Origin: Allobosea robiniae | GTDB taxonomy: Bacteria > Pseudomonadota > Alphaproteobacteria > Rhizobiales > Beijerinckiaceae | Direction: 5' to 3' | Length of the DNA stretch: 64,000 bases | Assembly (NCBI RefSeq): GCF_900102525.1 | Contig: NZ_FNBZ01000001.1 | Location: 62,001-126,000 of the forward strand | Notes under the pieces: generated by a model | Databases searched by the model: none | What the model was told of the DNA's origin: nothing | Seen by the model: only the letters and a program-made list of their open reading frames with translations | Shown: positions 42,183 to 51,471 of the stretch, piece by piece | Position numbering within the stretch: the first letter of the stretch is position 1 | Layout: every line of letters starts with the position of its first letter | Made by a program: the position numbers and the translations under genes

Positions 42183-43982
42183 TCAGAAGCGCCAGACCAG
42201 CGGCACATAGAATACGGCCATGACGAAGAACCAGAGCATCAGCGGCGCTCCGAGCTTCCAGTAGCTGGTGAAGCTGTAGCCGCCCGGCCCCATCACCATC
42301 ATGTTGGTCGCGGTCGCGATCGGCGTCAGGAACGAGGCCGAGCCGGCAATGCACAGGCTCATCAGCACCGGGCGCGGCGAGACGCCCAGGCCCGCGGCGG
42401 CCGCCATGGCGATCGGAATGACCAGCATCGTCGTCGCCGTGTTGCTCATGACCTGGCCGAGGCTCGCGGTCAGCACGAAGAGGCCGCCGAGGAAGACGAA
42501 GGGGCCTGCTCCACCCGTCAGCGTCACCAGTTGGTCGGCCACCACCTTGGCCGCCCCCGACTGCACCATTGCCGTGGAGAGCGGCATCATCGCCGCGATC
42601 AGGATCACCGTCGTCCAGTTGATCGCGCGGTAGGCCTGTTCCACGGTCATGATGCCGGCGAGGATCAGGGCACCGGCGCAGATGAGTCCGGCCACCGCAG
42701 GCGGCAGGATGCCCGTCGCGAGCATCGCGACGAGGCTGGCCAGCACGGCGAGCGTCACCCCGGCGCCGGCCCCCATCGGCACCGCCTGGCGCCGGACCAG
42801 ATCGGGCGAGTTGACGACGAGCACGTCGGGGTCGTCGAGGCGCAAATCCAGCGCCTCCCAGGTCCCTTCGAGGAGCATGGTGTCGCCGGCAAGCAAGGTC
42901 TCGCCCGGCTCGACGTCGACGCCGGCTCGCTGCACGGCCAGCACGACGAGATCACCGCTATCGGTCACCATGCCCGGGAACAGCGCGCGGCCGATCAAGG
43001 CCGAGCGCGGCGGGATCACCACCTCGGCGAGGCCGGAACGGCGACTGAACAACCCCGGCTGCGCACCCTCCTCGCGCAAGGCCAGATGCTTGTCGGCAGC
43101 CAGCGTCGCGATCGCCTCTGCATCGCCGCGTACGAGCAGGTAATCGCCCTCGGAAACCGCCGGGGCCCGCAGCGGCGTCCGCGTTTCCCCCGCCTGCACG
43201 GCCATGAGGTTGAGCCGCCCGGCCGACCCGACATCGATCTCGTCGGGTGGGATGCCGACATAGGTGGAGGTCGACCGCACGCGCAGCCGGAAGACGCCGT
43301 CGCTCAGCCCGTAATGCTCGACGAGGGTCTGGGCGTGCCGGCTGAAATCGGCCGGCAGCCGCGCGCTGCTCTGCTGCGGCAACAGGCGCTTGCCCAGCAG
43401 CAGGATGATCGCGATGGTCCCGACCAGAAGCGGCAACCCGACCAACGCGAACTCCGCGAAGGCGAAGCCGGGGAGCCCCGCATCCTCCAGCGCCTCCGAC
43501 ACCAGGATGTTCTTCGGCGCCCCGGTCAGCAGCAGGTTCGCGCCGGCATGGGAGGCGAAGGCGAGCGGCATCAGGAGCTGCGCCGGCGATTGGCGCAGGC
43601 GGACCGCCGCCATGACCGCGACCGGCATCAGCGCCGCGACCGCGCCGCTGCCGCTGATGAGAGCACTCAGACAACCGGCCGCGACCATGATGATGACCAG
43701 CAGCCGTGTCAGCCCTTCAGTTCCCGCCTTCGCGATCAGGTATTGTCCGGCCCAGGCGGTGATGCCCGTTCTTTCGAGCGCAGCGCTGACAATGAAGAGA
43801 CTAGCAACGAAGAGGGCGGCGCGGTCGCCGAAGCCGGCGAAGGCCTGGTCGAGCGTGACCACGCCCGTCGCCCACAGCGCCAGCGCCGCGCCGATCGCGA
43901 CCACGACGACCGGCAGCCTGTTCCAGGTGAACAGCACGATCGCGGCCACGGTGACGAGGGCGGTGCTCTGGATCGGTGTCAC
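42183..43982 (-). CDS. SLC13-type anion transporter with two RCK_C domains
   Basis: A 599-residue permease of the CitMHS/SLC13 group, with about 11-12 membrane segments. Two TrkA_C-like cytosolic domains lie at about residues 215-310 and 315-400 (TPLRAPAVSEGDYLLVRGD, GETLLAGDTMLLEGTWEAL). Symmetric motifs SGSGAVAALMPVAV and SNTATTMLVIPIA are typical. Family substrates are dicarboxylates or sulfate; none can be assigned. The GTG start has a perfect AGGAGG 7 bases upstream. It lies 22 bases after the antiporter operon's last subunit and is probably cotranscribed. Confidence 0.9.
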   Translation of the reverse strand: MTPIQSTALVTVAAIVLFTWNRLPVVVVAIGAALALWATGVVTLDQAFAGFGDRAALFVASLFIVSAALERTGITAWAGQYLIAKAGTEGLTRLLVIIMVAAGCLSALISGSGAVAALMPVAVMAAVRLRQSPAQLLMPLAFASHAGANLLLTGAPKNILVSEALEDAGLPGFAFAEFALVGLPLLVGTIAIILLLGKRLLPQQSSARLPADFSRHAQTLVEHYGLSDGVFRLRVRSTSTYVGIPPDEIDVGSAGRLNLMAVQAGETRTPLRAPAVSEGDYLLVRGDAEAIATLAADKHLALREEGAQPGLFSRRSGLAEVVIPPRSALIGRALFPGMVTDSGDLVVLAVQRAGVDVEPGETLLAGDTMLLEGTWEALDLRLDDPDVLVVNSPDLVRRQAVPMGAGAGVTLAVLASLVAMLATGILPPAVAGLICAGALILAGIMTVEQAYRAINWTTVILIAAMMPLSTAMVQSGAAKVVADQLVTLTGGAGPFVFLGGLFVLTASLGQVMSNTATTMLVIPIAMAAAAGLGVSPRPVLMSLCIAGSASFLTPIATATNMMVMGPGGYSFTSYWKLGAPLMLWFFVMAVFYVPLVWRF

Positions 43983-44004
43983 GTCGAGGCCTCCTGCCGC
44001 CCTT

Positions 44005-45636
44005 TCAGGCCTGCAACATCAAAACGCCGCCCAGCAGGATGGCAAGAGCGATCAGGACGAACCCGGCAACGGGCCAGCGGCGAAAATGGGCGTCGATACC
44101 CCCGATCCGATCCGAAAAGCGGCGGGCAACCGGTTGTGCGGCTTGTGCGAGGACGATGATGTCGCCTTCCGGAATCGCACCGAGCCGTTGCGGCAATCGA
44201 TGGACGAACAGCATCGCGACCGCGCCGAGCAGCATCGGCCAGGTCACCTTCCAGAGCGCCTCCGGGTGGAGCAAGCCGGAAACCGTTTCGCCGGAAACCG
44301 CCGGATAGAGCGACCACGGGATGAGGAAGGCGGCAGCCGCCACGACCAGCCAGGGCAAGAGCTGCCAGAGCGCCGGCGATCCCGCCGTATTGCCCGCCGT
44401 GTCGCGGCGCAGGATCAGCAGGAAATGCAGCATCAGCGCGGTGCTGCCGGCGCCGGCCAGCGTCATCGCGCCAGCGAGCCAGCCATAGCCGAACAATGGC
44501 TTGGTCGCGAGCTTGGCCAGCGCACCGCTGGTCAGCGGCATGCCGCCGAGGCTCAGCGCGAGCACCGCGGTGAGCAGCAGCGCGAGCCTGAGGCGGCGCC
44601 CTCCTGTCGTGGCGAGGATGCCGACGCCTAGGAACAGCGCGCCCTTCACCAGCATGTGGTGAACGGCGTAATAGGCCGTCAGGTTTGTGACGGCAGGATC
44701 GGCGGTGTCGAGGCCGACACCGAGCAGCACGGCCAGCAGCCCCATCTGGCTCATGGTGGAATAGGCCAGCACCGTCTTCGCCCGCGGCTGGGTGATGCCG
44801 ACGATGACGCCGGAATAGGCCGTGACGAGGCCGACCCCGATCAGCACGGAGCCCCAGAGCGGCGCCCCGGCCTCGAAGGGCAGGAAGCGGATCAGCCCGA
44901 TCACGCCGGCCTTGACCACCACGCCGCTCAGCACCGCCGAAGCCGGTGTCGGCGCCGCCGGATGCGCCAGGGGCAGCCAGACATGCAGCGGCACCAGCCC
45001 CATCTTCAGCGCGAAGCCGATGATGAACAGCGCAAGGGTGCCGTCACGCATCGGCGAGGCCGGCAATTCGGCGACGACGCTGCGGATCTGCGGATTGGCG
45101 TCGGGATGCATGGCCGACAGCATCACCAGCGCGATCAGCAGGAAGGCCTCTCCCAGCAGAGCGAGCCCGACATAGATGACACCGGCCCGGTGTGCGGAGG
45201 CGCTCTGCTCGTGGACGATCAGCCCATAGGCGGCAAGGCTCGCCAGCGTGAACAGCAGGTAGAAATTCACAACGTCGCCGACGATGAAGAGGCCGAGGCT
45301 GCCGGTGAGGGTCAACAGCCACCAGATTGCGAAGCGCGGCGCAGCCGGGTCGCGCGCCATGAGCGAGGCCGCGTAAGCGCCGGCAGCGCTCCACAGCAGC
45401 GCGGCGCCCCCGAGCAGGATCGCGCCCGGCTGGTCGAGCACCAGCGTCAGCCGGAACGGCGCCGGGAAGAAGGCGAAGCGACCTTCCGGTACGAGGACTG
45501 CCGCCGCGAGGGCCGGCAGCGGCGCGATGACGACCACGGCCAGGACCCTCGCCCGGAACCGCGCGGACAGGCAGCAGATCGCGAGCACGAGCGGGAAGAA
45601 CAGCGCTGCGGCGAGAAGCAGGCCGGCGCTGCTCAT
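44005..45636 (-). CDS. Second proton-translocating antiporter-like subunit (NuoM/NuoN/MrpD superfamily)
   Basis: A 543-residue membrane protein with about 14 segments and the proton-pumping core: GFALKMGLVPLHVWLPLAHPAAPTPASAVLSG (seen in part), which includes the channel lysine and histidine. YSTMSQMGLLAVLLG and a broken-helix HHMLVKGALFLGVGI follow. It is distinct from the MrpD-like gene just upstream. The start is the ATG of an ATGA overlap at 45636. It takes the place where the NuoL-like MrpA would be expected. Confidence 0.88.
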   Translation of the reverse strand: MSSAGLLLAAALFFPLVLAICCLSARFRARVLAVVVIAPLPALAAAVLVPEGRFAFFPAPFRLTLVLDQPGAILLGGAALLWSAAGAYAASLMARDPAAPRFAIWWLLTLTGSLGLFIVGDVVNFYLLFTLASLAAYGLIVHEQSASAHRAGVIYVGLALLGEAFLLIALVMLSAMHPDANPQIRSVVAELPASPMRDGTLALFIIGFALKMGLVPLHVWLPLAHPAAPTPASAVLSGVVVKAGVIGLIRFLPFEAGAPLWGSVLIGVGLVTAYSGVIVGITQPRAKTVLAYSTMSQMGLLAVLLGVGLDTADPAVTNLTAYYAVHHMLVKGALFLGVGILATTGGRRLRLALLLTAVLALSLGGMPLTSGALAKLATKPLFGYGWLAGAMTLAGAGSTALMLHFLLILRRDTAGNTAGSPALWQLLPWLVVAAAAFLIPWSLYPAVSGETVSGLLHPEALWKVTWPMLLGAVAMLFVHRLPQRLGAIPEGDIIVLAQAAQPVARRFSDRIGGIDAHFRRWPVAGFVLIALAILLGGVLMLQA

Positions 45637-47156
45637 GGCGCCCATGCCAGGTTGAGGCCATCGCGGCCGATCTGCAGGAAGCCGAAGGGCCGCAGCGGCA
45701 CGAAACCGATCAGCACGGCTGCAATGGCCAAGGCGAGCGCCGCGCATTCGAGCCGGCGCGGCACGGCACGGCGCGCCACGATCGGAACGGTGGGGACGGC
45801 CAGCGCCTTGTCGATCACGCGGAAGACGTAGGCACCGGCCAGAACCCCGCCGGCCAGGATGGTTGCTGCCAGCCAGGGATTTCCCTGGATCACTGCGGCC
45901 GTCAGCAGCAGGCATTTGGCGACGAAGCCGCCGCTCGGCGGAATACCCATCAGCGACAGACCCGCGAGGCCAAAGGCGGCCGCGCTGATCGGCAGCACCC
46001 GGCCGAAGCCGCCGAGATCGGCGATGCGATCATGACCGAAGGCCTCGGCAATGACGCCCGCCGCCAGGAACATCGCCGCCTTCGCCAGCGCATGGGAGAC
46101 GAGCTGGAGAGCGCCGCCTGTCCAGGCGATCGTGCCCCATGGCGGCAGGTCGGCGCTGCCGGCGGCCAACGGGAAGACGATGAAGAGATAGCCGATCTGC
46201 GCCACGGTCGAATAGGCGATCATCAGCTTCAGCCGCGCCTGCCGGAGCGCCATGACGCTGCAGAACAGGATCGAGGCGGCGCCGAGGACGGCGAGCATCT
46301 GGCCTGCGATCGCGGCCGCCTGCGGGGGCGCGACGTCGAGCACCAACCGCAGGATCAGGAAAACCGGCGCCTTGATCACCAGCGCCGACAGGACGGCGCT
46401 CGCCGGAGCCGGCGCCCCGGCATGGGCCGGCGGCAGCCAGAGATGCAACGGAAACAGCGCCGCCTTGGCCAGAAGCCCGACGATCATCAGCGCCAGCGCA
46501 ACCGCGAGCGCCGGGTCCTGCCGAGCAAGCTGCGCCAGCGCCAGCAGGTCGAGCGTGCCGTACTGGCCGTAGATCAGGCCGGCCCCAAGCAGATAGAGCA
46601 GCGAGCCGATCAGCGCGAACAGCAGATAGCGCAACGCCGCCGTGACGGTCTCAGCCCGGCCGTCGAGGCAGACCAGCGGCACCGCGGCGAAGGTCAGCAG
46701 CTCCAGCGCGACATAGAGGTTGAACAGATCCTCGCCGACGAAGACGGCATTCAGCGCGCTCCAAAGCGCCAGCAGCATCACCCAGAAGGTCGTCTGCGCC
46801 CGTCCGCCGCCAGCGTCCGTCTGGAGCCCGTGCTGGATATGCGCGAACAGCCCGACCGCGACCACGACCAGCGCCGTCATGACCAGCATCGCCCCCGATA
46901 GCCCGTCGGCCCGCAGAGCGATGCCAAGCGGCGGCTGCCAGGCGCCGACGACATAGGAAAGCGCTTTCCCGCTCGATATCAGCTCGGTGGCGATGGCGAT
47001 GGCGACGGCGAGCCCGGCGGCGAAGGTCGCCAGCGCGATCCGGGCCGCGCTGCGCGGCCCGGAGGCGAGGATGGCGAGCACGGCGCAGACCGGCAGGATC
47101 GTGGCCAGGACCAGCAGAAAACCGCCCGGCGTGGTGGCATGGACGAGCGGCGTCAC
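45633..47156 (-). CDS. mnhD: Mrp-type Na+/H+ antiporter subunit D
   Basis: A 507-residue membrane protein of the NuoM/NuoN superfamily. It has LSGAMLVMTALV, the glutamate-containing FNLYVALELLTFAAVPLV, KAALFPLHLWLPPAHAGAPAPASAVLSA (seen in part), and YSTVAQIGYL. It would form one of the proton channels of the antiporter. The GTG start overlaps the preceding subunit's stop (GTGA). The gene ends in an ATGA overlap with the next. Confidence 0.92.
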   Translation of the reverse strand: MTPLVHATTPGGFLLVLATILPVCAVLAILASGPRSAARIALATFAAGLAVAIAIATELISSGKALSYVVGAWQPPLGIALRADGLSGAMLVMTALVVVAVGLFAHIQHGLQTDAGGGRAQTTFWVMLLALWSALNAVFVGEDLFNLYVALELLTFAAVPLVCLDGRAETVTAALRYLLFALIGSLLYLLGAGLIYGQYGTLDLLALAQLARQDPALAVALALMIVGLLAKAALFPLHLWLPPAHAGAPAPASAVLSALVIKAPVFLILRLVLDVAPPQAAAIAGQMLAVLGAASILFCSVMALRQARLKLMIAYSTVAQIGYLFIVFPLAAGSADLPPWGTIAWTGGALQLVSHALAKAAMFLAAGVIAEAFGHDRIADLGGFGRVLPISAAAFGLAGLSLMGIPPSGGFVAKCLLLTAAVIQGNPWLAATILAGGVLAGAYVFRVIDKALAVPTVPIVARRAVPRRLECAALALAIAAVLIGFVPLRPFGFLQIGRDGLNLAWAP

Positions 47157-47488
47157 AAGCCACTCCGCGATTCATCAGGGGCCGCTCGGTCGTCGACAGT
47201 CAGTTCGGCGAGCCGCTTCAGCAAGGCGACGGCCAGTGCGCTGGCAGAGAAGGCGACGACGATGCCGGTGATCACCAGGGCCTGCGGCACCGGGTCGGCG
47301 TCGAAGCCCGGGCCGGCGCCGCGCCGCGCGACGGCGCCGAAAACGAGGAAGATGCCCGCGCCGAGGATGTTGCAGCCGACGATCCGCCGCAGCAGCCCGG
47401 GATGGGTGATGACGGCGAACAGGCCGATGCCGACGAGCGCTGCCCCGCACAGGCCGAACAGGACGCCGGGCTGAAGCACCGCCATCAT
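47153..47488 (-). CDS. mnhC: Mrp-type antiporter subunit C (NuoK-like)
   Basis: A 111-residue protein with three membrane segments. It has the NuoK-type pattern LVGIGLFAVITHPGLLRRIVGCNILGAGIFLVFG (seen in part) and DPVPQALVITGIVVAFSASALAVAL (seen in part). The charge-bearing position within the second segment is as expected for the family. The ATG overlaps the previous stop (ATGATG/TGA), so it is translated by coupling. Confidence 0.92.
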   Translation of the reverse strand: MMAVLQPGVLFGLCGAALVGIGLFAVITHPGLLRRIVGCNILGAGIFLVFGAVARRGAGPGFDADPVPQALVITGIVVAFSASALAVALLKRLAELTVDDRAAPDESRSGL

Positions 47489-48417
47489 CGCGCCGGCGCC
47501 TTGCGGGCCGGCCCCGCGACCAGCATGGCGAGCGCCGCAGCGACGGAGAGTGTCAACGCCGCCTCGATCGCCAGGATCAGGGGTTTCGCCAGTGCCTTCG
47601 GATAGGCGAGGAAGCCGTCGGCGAAGGCGAAGCCGAGGAAGGCGATCGCCAGGAACAGGATCGGCCCGCCGGCCAGCACCAGCCGTAGCAACCACCGGGT
47701 CGTGTCGGGGGGCGGATGAAGCCCTGCCATCATCACCAGCAGCCACATCGCCGCGAGCACTGTCCCGGCCTGGAAGGTGCCGCCCGGCGCATCCGCCCCG
47801 ACCCAGAACATGTAGACGCCGATGACGACGCCGAAAGGCGGCAGGACACGCCCGAGATAGGCGAGCGGCCCCGGAACAGCGGCGGGCTTCAAATCGGGAG
47901 CGCCGCCCCAGAGCGCATCGGGCGCCAGCGACCAGACCCCGATCAGGGCGAGCAGCACCACGACCTTCTCCAGCAGCGTATCGAGCGCGCGAAAGGCCAG
48001 CAGCACGGCGGTGACGGGATTGCCCAGCCCCGTCGCGGGAAGCGCCTGCGCGGCGGCCGGCGCGAGCGTCGGTGCCGGTGTGGAGAAGGTCAGCACGGCG
48101 AAGCCGAGCCCGGCGGAGATTGCGGCGCTGCCCGCAGCGACGGCGAGCTTGCCCGTGCGCGTCGCCGGCTCCGCCTGCTTGCCGCGGCCGCGCAGGGCAG
48201 CTTCCGCCCGCAACAGCAGGATCCCGGTCACGCCGCCACCGATCGCGATCTCCGTCAAGGCGACGTCGGGCGCCGCCAGCCGGACCCAGGCCAGCCCGAG
48301 CAGCAGGCCGAAGGCGAGGAAGGTGATGATCGCGCTGCGCTCGTCCGGCTCGACGACGACGCGAAGCGCGAGCATCAGCAGCAAGGCGACGAGCGCAAGG
48401 TCGAACAGCGCCATCAT
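47485..48417 (-). CDS. Fused MbhD/MbhE (MrpA C-terminal) and MnhB antiporter subunit
   Basis: A 310-residue membrane protein. Residues 1-75 match DUF4040/MbhD (AFGLLLGLAWVRLAAPDVALTEIAIGGG, seen in part). Residues ~135-175 match the MbhE segment that ends MrpA (LLAFRALDTLLEKVVVLLALIGVWSL, seen in part). Residues ~185-290 are the MnhB domain (YLGRVLPPFGVVIGVY, GADAPGGTFQAGTVLAA). In classical Mrp the first two parts belong to the end of the large MrpA protein. Here they are fused to MrpB. ATGA overlaps link it on both sides. Confidence 0.88.
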   Translation of the reverse strand: MMALFDLALVALLLMLALRVVVEPDERSAIITFLAFGLLLGLAWVRLAAPDVALTEIAIGGGVTGILLLRAEAALRGRGKQAEPATRTGKLAVAAGSAAISAGLGFAVLTFSTPAPTLAPAAAQALPATGLGNPVTAVLLAFRALDTLLEKVVVLLALIGVWSLAPDALWGGAPDLKPAAVPGPLAYLGRVLPPFGVVIGVYMFWVGADAPGGTFQAGTVLAAMWLLVMMAGLHPPPDTTRWLLRLVLAGGPILFLAIAFLGFAFADGFLAYPKALAKPLILAIEAALTLSVAAALAMLVAGPARKAPAR

Positions 48418-48707
48418 CGCTCGGTTCGGTCGCGATGGACCGCACGGGCGAGCAACTGGCTCGCCGTTGCGGCCGAAAGCTGCGCGAGCAGCCAGATGCA
48501 GACGAGCTTCAAGCCGCCCGCGATACTCGCCGATTGCGGCAGGAGACCGAGCAGGATCAGCCCGAGCCCGAGATTGTCGGCCTTGCTGATCGCATGCAAC
48601 CGGCTCAGCGTGTCGGGAAACCGCAGCAGGCCGAGCGCGCCGGCCAGGAAGAGCAATGCCCCCACGCTCACCAGGACGACGGTGGCGGTGTCGAGAAGGG
48701 CGCTCAT
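48414..48707 (-). CDS. mnhG: Mrp-type antiporter subunit G
   Basis: A 97-residue protein with three membrane segments and the PhaG_MnhG_YufB motif GALGLLRFPDTLSRLHAISKADNLGLGL (seen in part). GGGAGAG lies before the ATG, which overlaps the preceding subunit's stop. It is an accessory subunit of the cation/proton antiporter. Confidence 0.93.
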   Translation of the reverse strand: MSALLDTATVVLVSVGALLFLAGALGLLRFPDTLSRLHAISKADNLGLGLILLGLLPQSASIAGGLKLVCIWLLAQLSAATASQLLARAVHRDRTER

Positions 48708-48991
48708 GGCTGCTCTCCCGACGAAGTGCGGTCCGCGTCCTGCCCAGCGGAGCCCAGGACGAAAGCCACGCAGGAGAACGCCGCGAACAAAGTGAGCAGC
48801 AGCGCGACATCGCTCGCAGCCGCAGAGCCGGATGCCGCCCCCAGCAGCAGAAGAACCGCCGCTCCGCCGGTCCCGAGCAATTGCACCGCCATCATGCGTT
48901 CGGCCGTGATCCGGGAGCGTAGCACGCGCAACAGTGCGATGGCCGTGACCGCCAGGATGAACAACGCCGCAGTGGTCAGAAAATCAGCCAT
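48704..48991 (-). CDS. mnhF: Mrp-type antiporter subunit F
   Basis: A 95-residue protein with three membrane segments. It matches MrpF/PhaF (LRVLRSRITAERMMAVQLLGTGG, seen in part; and a C-terminal DVALLLTLFAAFSCVAFV). The ATG lies eight bases inside the previous gene (ATGGCTGA). Family MrpF proteins normally have an Asp in the first loop region; the R-x-x-AERMMA segment is in that place here. Confidence 0.9.
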   Translation of the reverse strand: MADFLTTAALFILAVTAIALLRVLRSRITAERMMAVQLLGTGGAAVLLLLGAASGSAAASDVALLLTLFAAFSCVAFVLGSAGQDADRTSSGEQP

Positions 48992-49565
48992 CGCGCCGAT
49001 CCCGTTCGAGGATTCGGCGGAAAGCGACCTCGTCGGCCGCAACCTGCTCGGCCACGGCCTCACGCAGATCGAGGCAATGGATATGCAGGGTCCCGTCGCT
49101 CTCAACGGCAACGGGCAGCTTGCCCGGCTGCAGGCTCATCACGGCGCAGGCGGAATCGCGCGCCATGCCGTCGGGAATGCTGGAACGGCAGGTCGCGAAG
49201 CCCGGCCGCAAGTCGGGTTCGCGTGCAAAGGCGCGCCGCGCCACGTCGAGCCCGGCGGCCACCGATTGCGGCAGGAAGCGGATCAGGAACCGCGCGAGGC
49301 CCGCTGGCGAAAGCTTACCGCCGGGGGGCCACAACGCCTTACTGGCCCAGACTCCGGCGGCGCTGGCGACGAGCCCGACAGGCAAGTCCTTCAGCGCGGG
49401 GCCGATCAGGGTCACCCACAGCAACAGCAGGCAAAGCCCTCGGATCCAGAGCACCGAGAGCCGCACGTCGTCGGCCGCGGCCGCTCCACCCATCGTCTCG
49501 CCCGCCTCCGGTCGATACTCTGCCCAGTTCAGCATGAGGGTAGCGCCCACCTCCCCGGGCAACAT
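48984..49565 (-). CDS. mnhE: Mrp-type antiporter subunit E
   Basis: A 193-residue protein with two N-terminal membrane segments (WIRGLCLLLLWVTLIGPALKDLPVG, seen in part) and a soluble C-terminus with the MnhE features PLxLQPGKLPV and LHIHCLDLRE. It is the first gene of the operon. The start is uncertain: ATGs at 49565, 49535 and 49493 are all in frame and none has a strong ribosome-binding site. Confidence 0.88.
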   Translation of the reverse strand: MLPGEVGATLMLNWAEYRPEAGETMGGAAAADDVRLSVLWIRGLCLLLLWVTLIGPALKDLPVGLVASAAGVWASKALWPPGGKLSPAGLARFLIRFLPQSVAAGLDVARRAFAREPDLRPGFATCRSSIPDGMARDSACAVMSLQPGKLPVAVESDGTLHIHCLDLREAVAEQVAADEVAFRRILERDRRDG

Positions 49566-49725
49566 CAGCCCGATGTCTCATGACTGTGCGCCACGTCCCA
49601 TTCTCGGCGCGATGGCTGGCAGGCGGGCACCCGATCTGCGCAGGATGGCGGCTCGCTCTGTCCGGGGACCGCATGCCGCAGCTCAAGTTTCCTTCGCCGC
49701 CGCCCGCCCGGCCGGCCGCATCATC

Positions 49726-51471
49726 ATGCCGATGATCATCGAACCGCGGCACGGCGACGCGGAAGACGACGCGAGCAGCACCAAGAAGCACTCGCTGATC
49801 GCCATCGCAGGCAGCCTGCTTGGCGAGATCAGCCTGCCCAAGCTGGCGCTCGCCTGGGTTCTGGGTGCCCTGCTGCCGAGCCTCCTGCTGGGCGCGGCCC
49901 CCCTCGTCATGTCGGCCTGGGTCGCGTCCGTGTCAGGCCGCGTGACGGCACTCGCCGGGGTCGGCTCGCTGGTGCTCCTCGCTTTGGTCGGCGCCGTCGG
50001 CTGGTACGGTTTCCGGCCGCTGTTCCGCCTGGCGGAGAAGAGCTTCTGGTCGCTGAACGCGCTTGTGGTGCAGCCGGGCTACGCCATCTGTCGCGAGGGG
50101 CTGCAGCATCTCGCCGAGCGCTTCATCCCCGCCGCCGCCGCTCCGGACAGGCGGGCGACCTGGCGCGCGGGCAGCGCGATCGGCGCGGGGCTGGTCGGTT
50201 GCCTCGTTGCCGGCGCGGTTGCCGCCATCGTCTGGCCGGCCACGCGCTGGTCAGGCGGCTTCGCCGACTTCGTCGATCCGGTCCGGCTCGTCCTTCCCGC
50301 CCTCGCCAATGCCGTCGTGCTGATGTCGCTCTATCTGGCAGCGGCCTCGCTGCTCTGGGGTATCGCCGACGGGTTCATGGACCAGCCGCAGGATCTCGAC
50401 GGCTTCGACACCGTGCCGCCCGCGGCCCGCCGGTGGCGCGTCGCGCATCTCTCCGACGTCCATGTCGTCGGCGAGCGCTACGGCTTCAGGATCGAGAGCG
50501 GGCGCGCCGGCCCGCGCGGCAACGAACGCTTTCGCCAGGCGCTCGAGCGGCTGGCTGAAATCCATGAGGCCGAGCCGCTCGACCTGCTGCTCATCACCGG
50601 CGACATGACAGACGCCGGGCGCTCGGCCGAATGGGCCGAGTTCCTCGACGCCATGCTGCGCCACCCCGCTCTCGCCGAGCGCAGCCTGATCCTGCCCGGC
50701 AACCACGACGTCAACATCGTCGACCGCGCCAATCCTGCCCGGCTCGAATTACCGGGCAGCCCGGGCAAGCGCCTGCGCCAGATGCGCACGCTCTCGGCCA
50801 TGGCGGCTCTCCAGGGCGAGCGCGTGCGGCTTTTCGACGACAGCCGAAGCCACCTCGCCGGCAGTCTCGCCGCCACGCTGGAACCGCATCGCGACAGGAT
50901 CGCCGCTTTCGCCGATTCGGGGGGCTTGCGCCTCTCAATCGGCCTCGCCGCGATCTGGGAGGATGCCTTCCCGATGGTGCTGCCACCGGCCGAGCCGGAC
51001 GGACTCGGCGTCATCCTGCTGAACTCCAACGTGGAAGCGCATTTCTCCTTCACCAACGCGCTCGGCCTCGTCGCCGAGGAGGATATGCAGGCGTTGCTCG
51101 CCGCGACCCGCGCCTTCCCGCAGGCGCGCTGGATCCTGGCGCTCCATCACCATCCGGTCGAATATCCGCGGCCGGCAAAAGCGTTTTCGGAGCGCATCGG
51201 CACGGCCCTGATCAATGGCAGCCGGCTCCTGCGGCTGCTGCGACCGGTCGCTTCCCGAATGGTCGCGATGCATGGGCACCGCCATATCGACTGGATCGGC
51301 CGTTGCGGCGCGCTGAAGATCGTCTCCGCGCCGTCGCCGGTGATGGAGGCGACGGATGACGAACCGACCTGCTTCTACATCCACACGCTGGCGGCGGCGC
51401 CCGGCGGGATTGCGCTGCTGGAACCGCAGCGCATCGTGATCGAACCCGCGCCGCCCGCCGTCATAGCGTGA
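49726..51471 (+). CDS. Membrane-anchored metallophosphoesterase
   Basis: A 581-residue protein. Three or four membrane segments lie at about residues 30-230. The C-terminal calcineurin-like domain has all five metal motifs: HLSDVHVVG, ITGDMTD, GNHDVN, LHHHPVE and HGHRHID. The active site faces the cytosol if the N-terminus is inside. Substrate may be a nucleotide or a lipid-linked phosphate; this is not resolved. The start is not firmly set because the ribosome-binding site is poor. Its last 11 bases overlap the end of the convergent AI-2E-type gene. Confidence 0.85.
   Translation: MPMIIEPRHGDAEDDASSTKKHSLIAIAGSLLGEISLPKLALAWVLGALLPSLLLGAAPLVMSAWVASVSGRVTALAGVGSLVLLALVGAVGWYGFRPLFRLAEKSFWSLNALVVQPGYAICREGLQHLAERFIPAAAAPDRRATWRAGSAIGAGLVGCLVAGAVAAIVWPATRWSGGFADFVDPVRLVLPALANAVVLMSLYLAAASLLWGIADGFMDQPQDLDGFDTVPPAARRWRVAHLSDVHVVGERYGFRIESGRAGPRGNERFRQALERLAEIHEAEPLDLLLITGDMTDAGRSAEWAEFLDAMLRHPALAERSLILPGNHDVNIVDRANPARLELPGSPGKRLRQMRTLSAMAALQGERVRLFDDSRSHLAGSLAATLEPHRDRIAAFADSGGLRLSIGLAAIWEDAFPMVLPPAEPDGLGVILLNSNVEAHFSFTNALGLVAEEDMQALLAATRAFPQARWILALHHHPVEYPRPAKAFSERIGTALINGSRLLRLLRPVASRMVAMHGHRHIDWIGRCGALKIVSAPSPVMEATDDEPTCFYIHTLAAAPGGIALLEPQRIVIEPAPPAVIA

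Noticed and set aside
42531-44159. 542-codon plus-strand frame across the SLC13 gene
   Set aside because: It is antisense to a clear permease, is rich in Arg, His, Asp and Gly, and has no family motif. High GC keeps such frames open.
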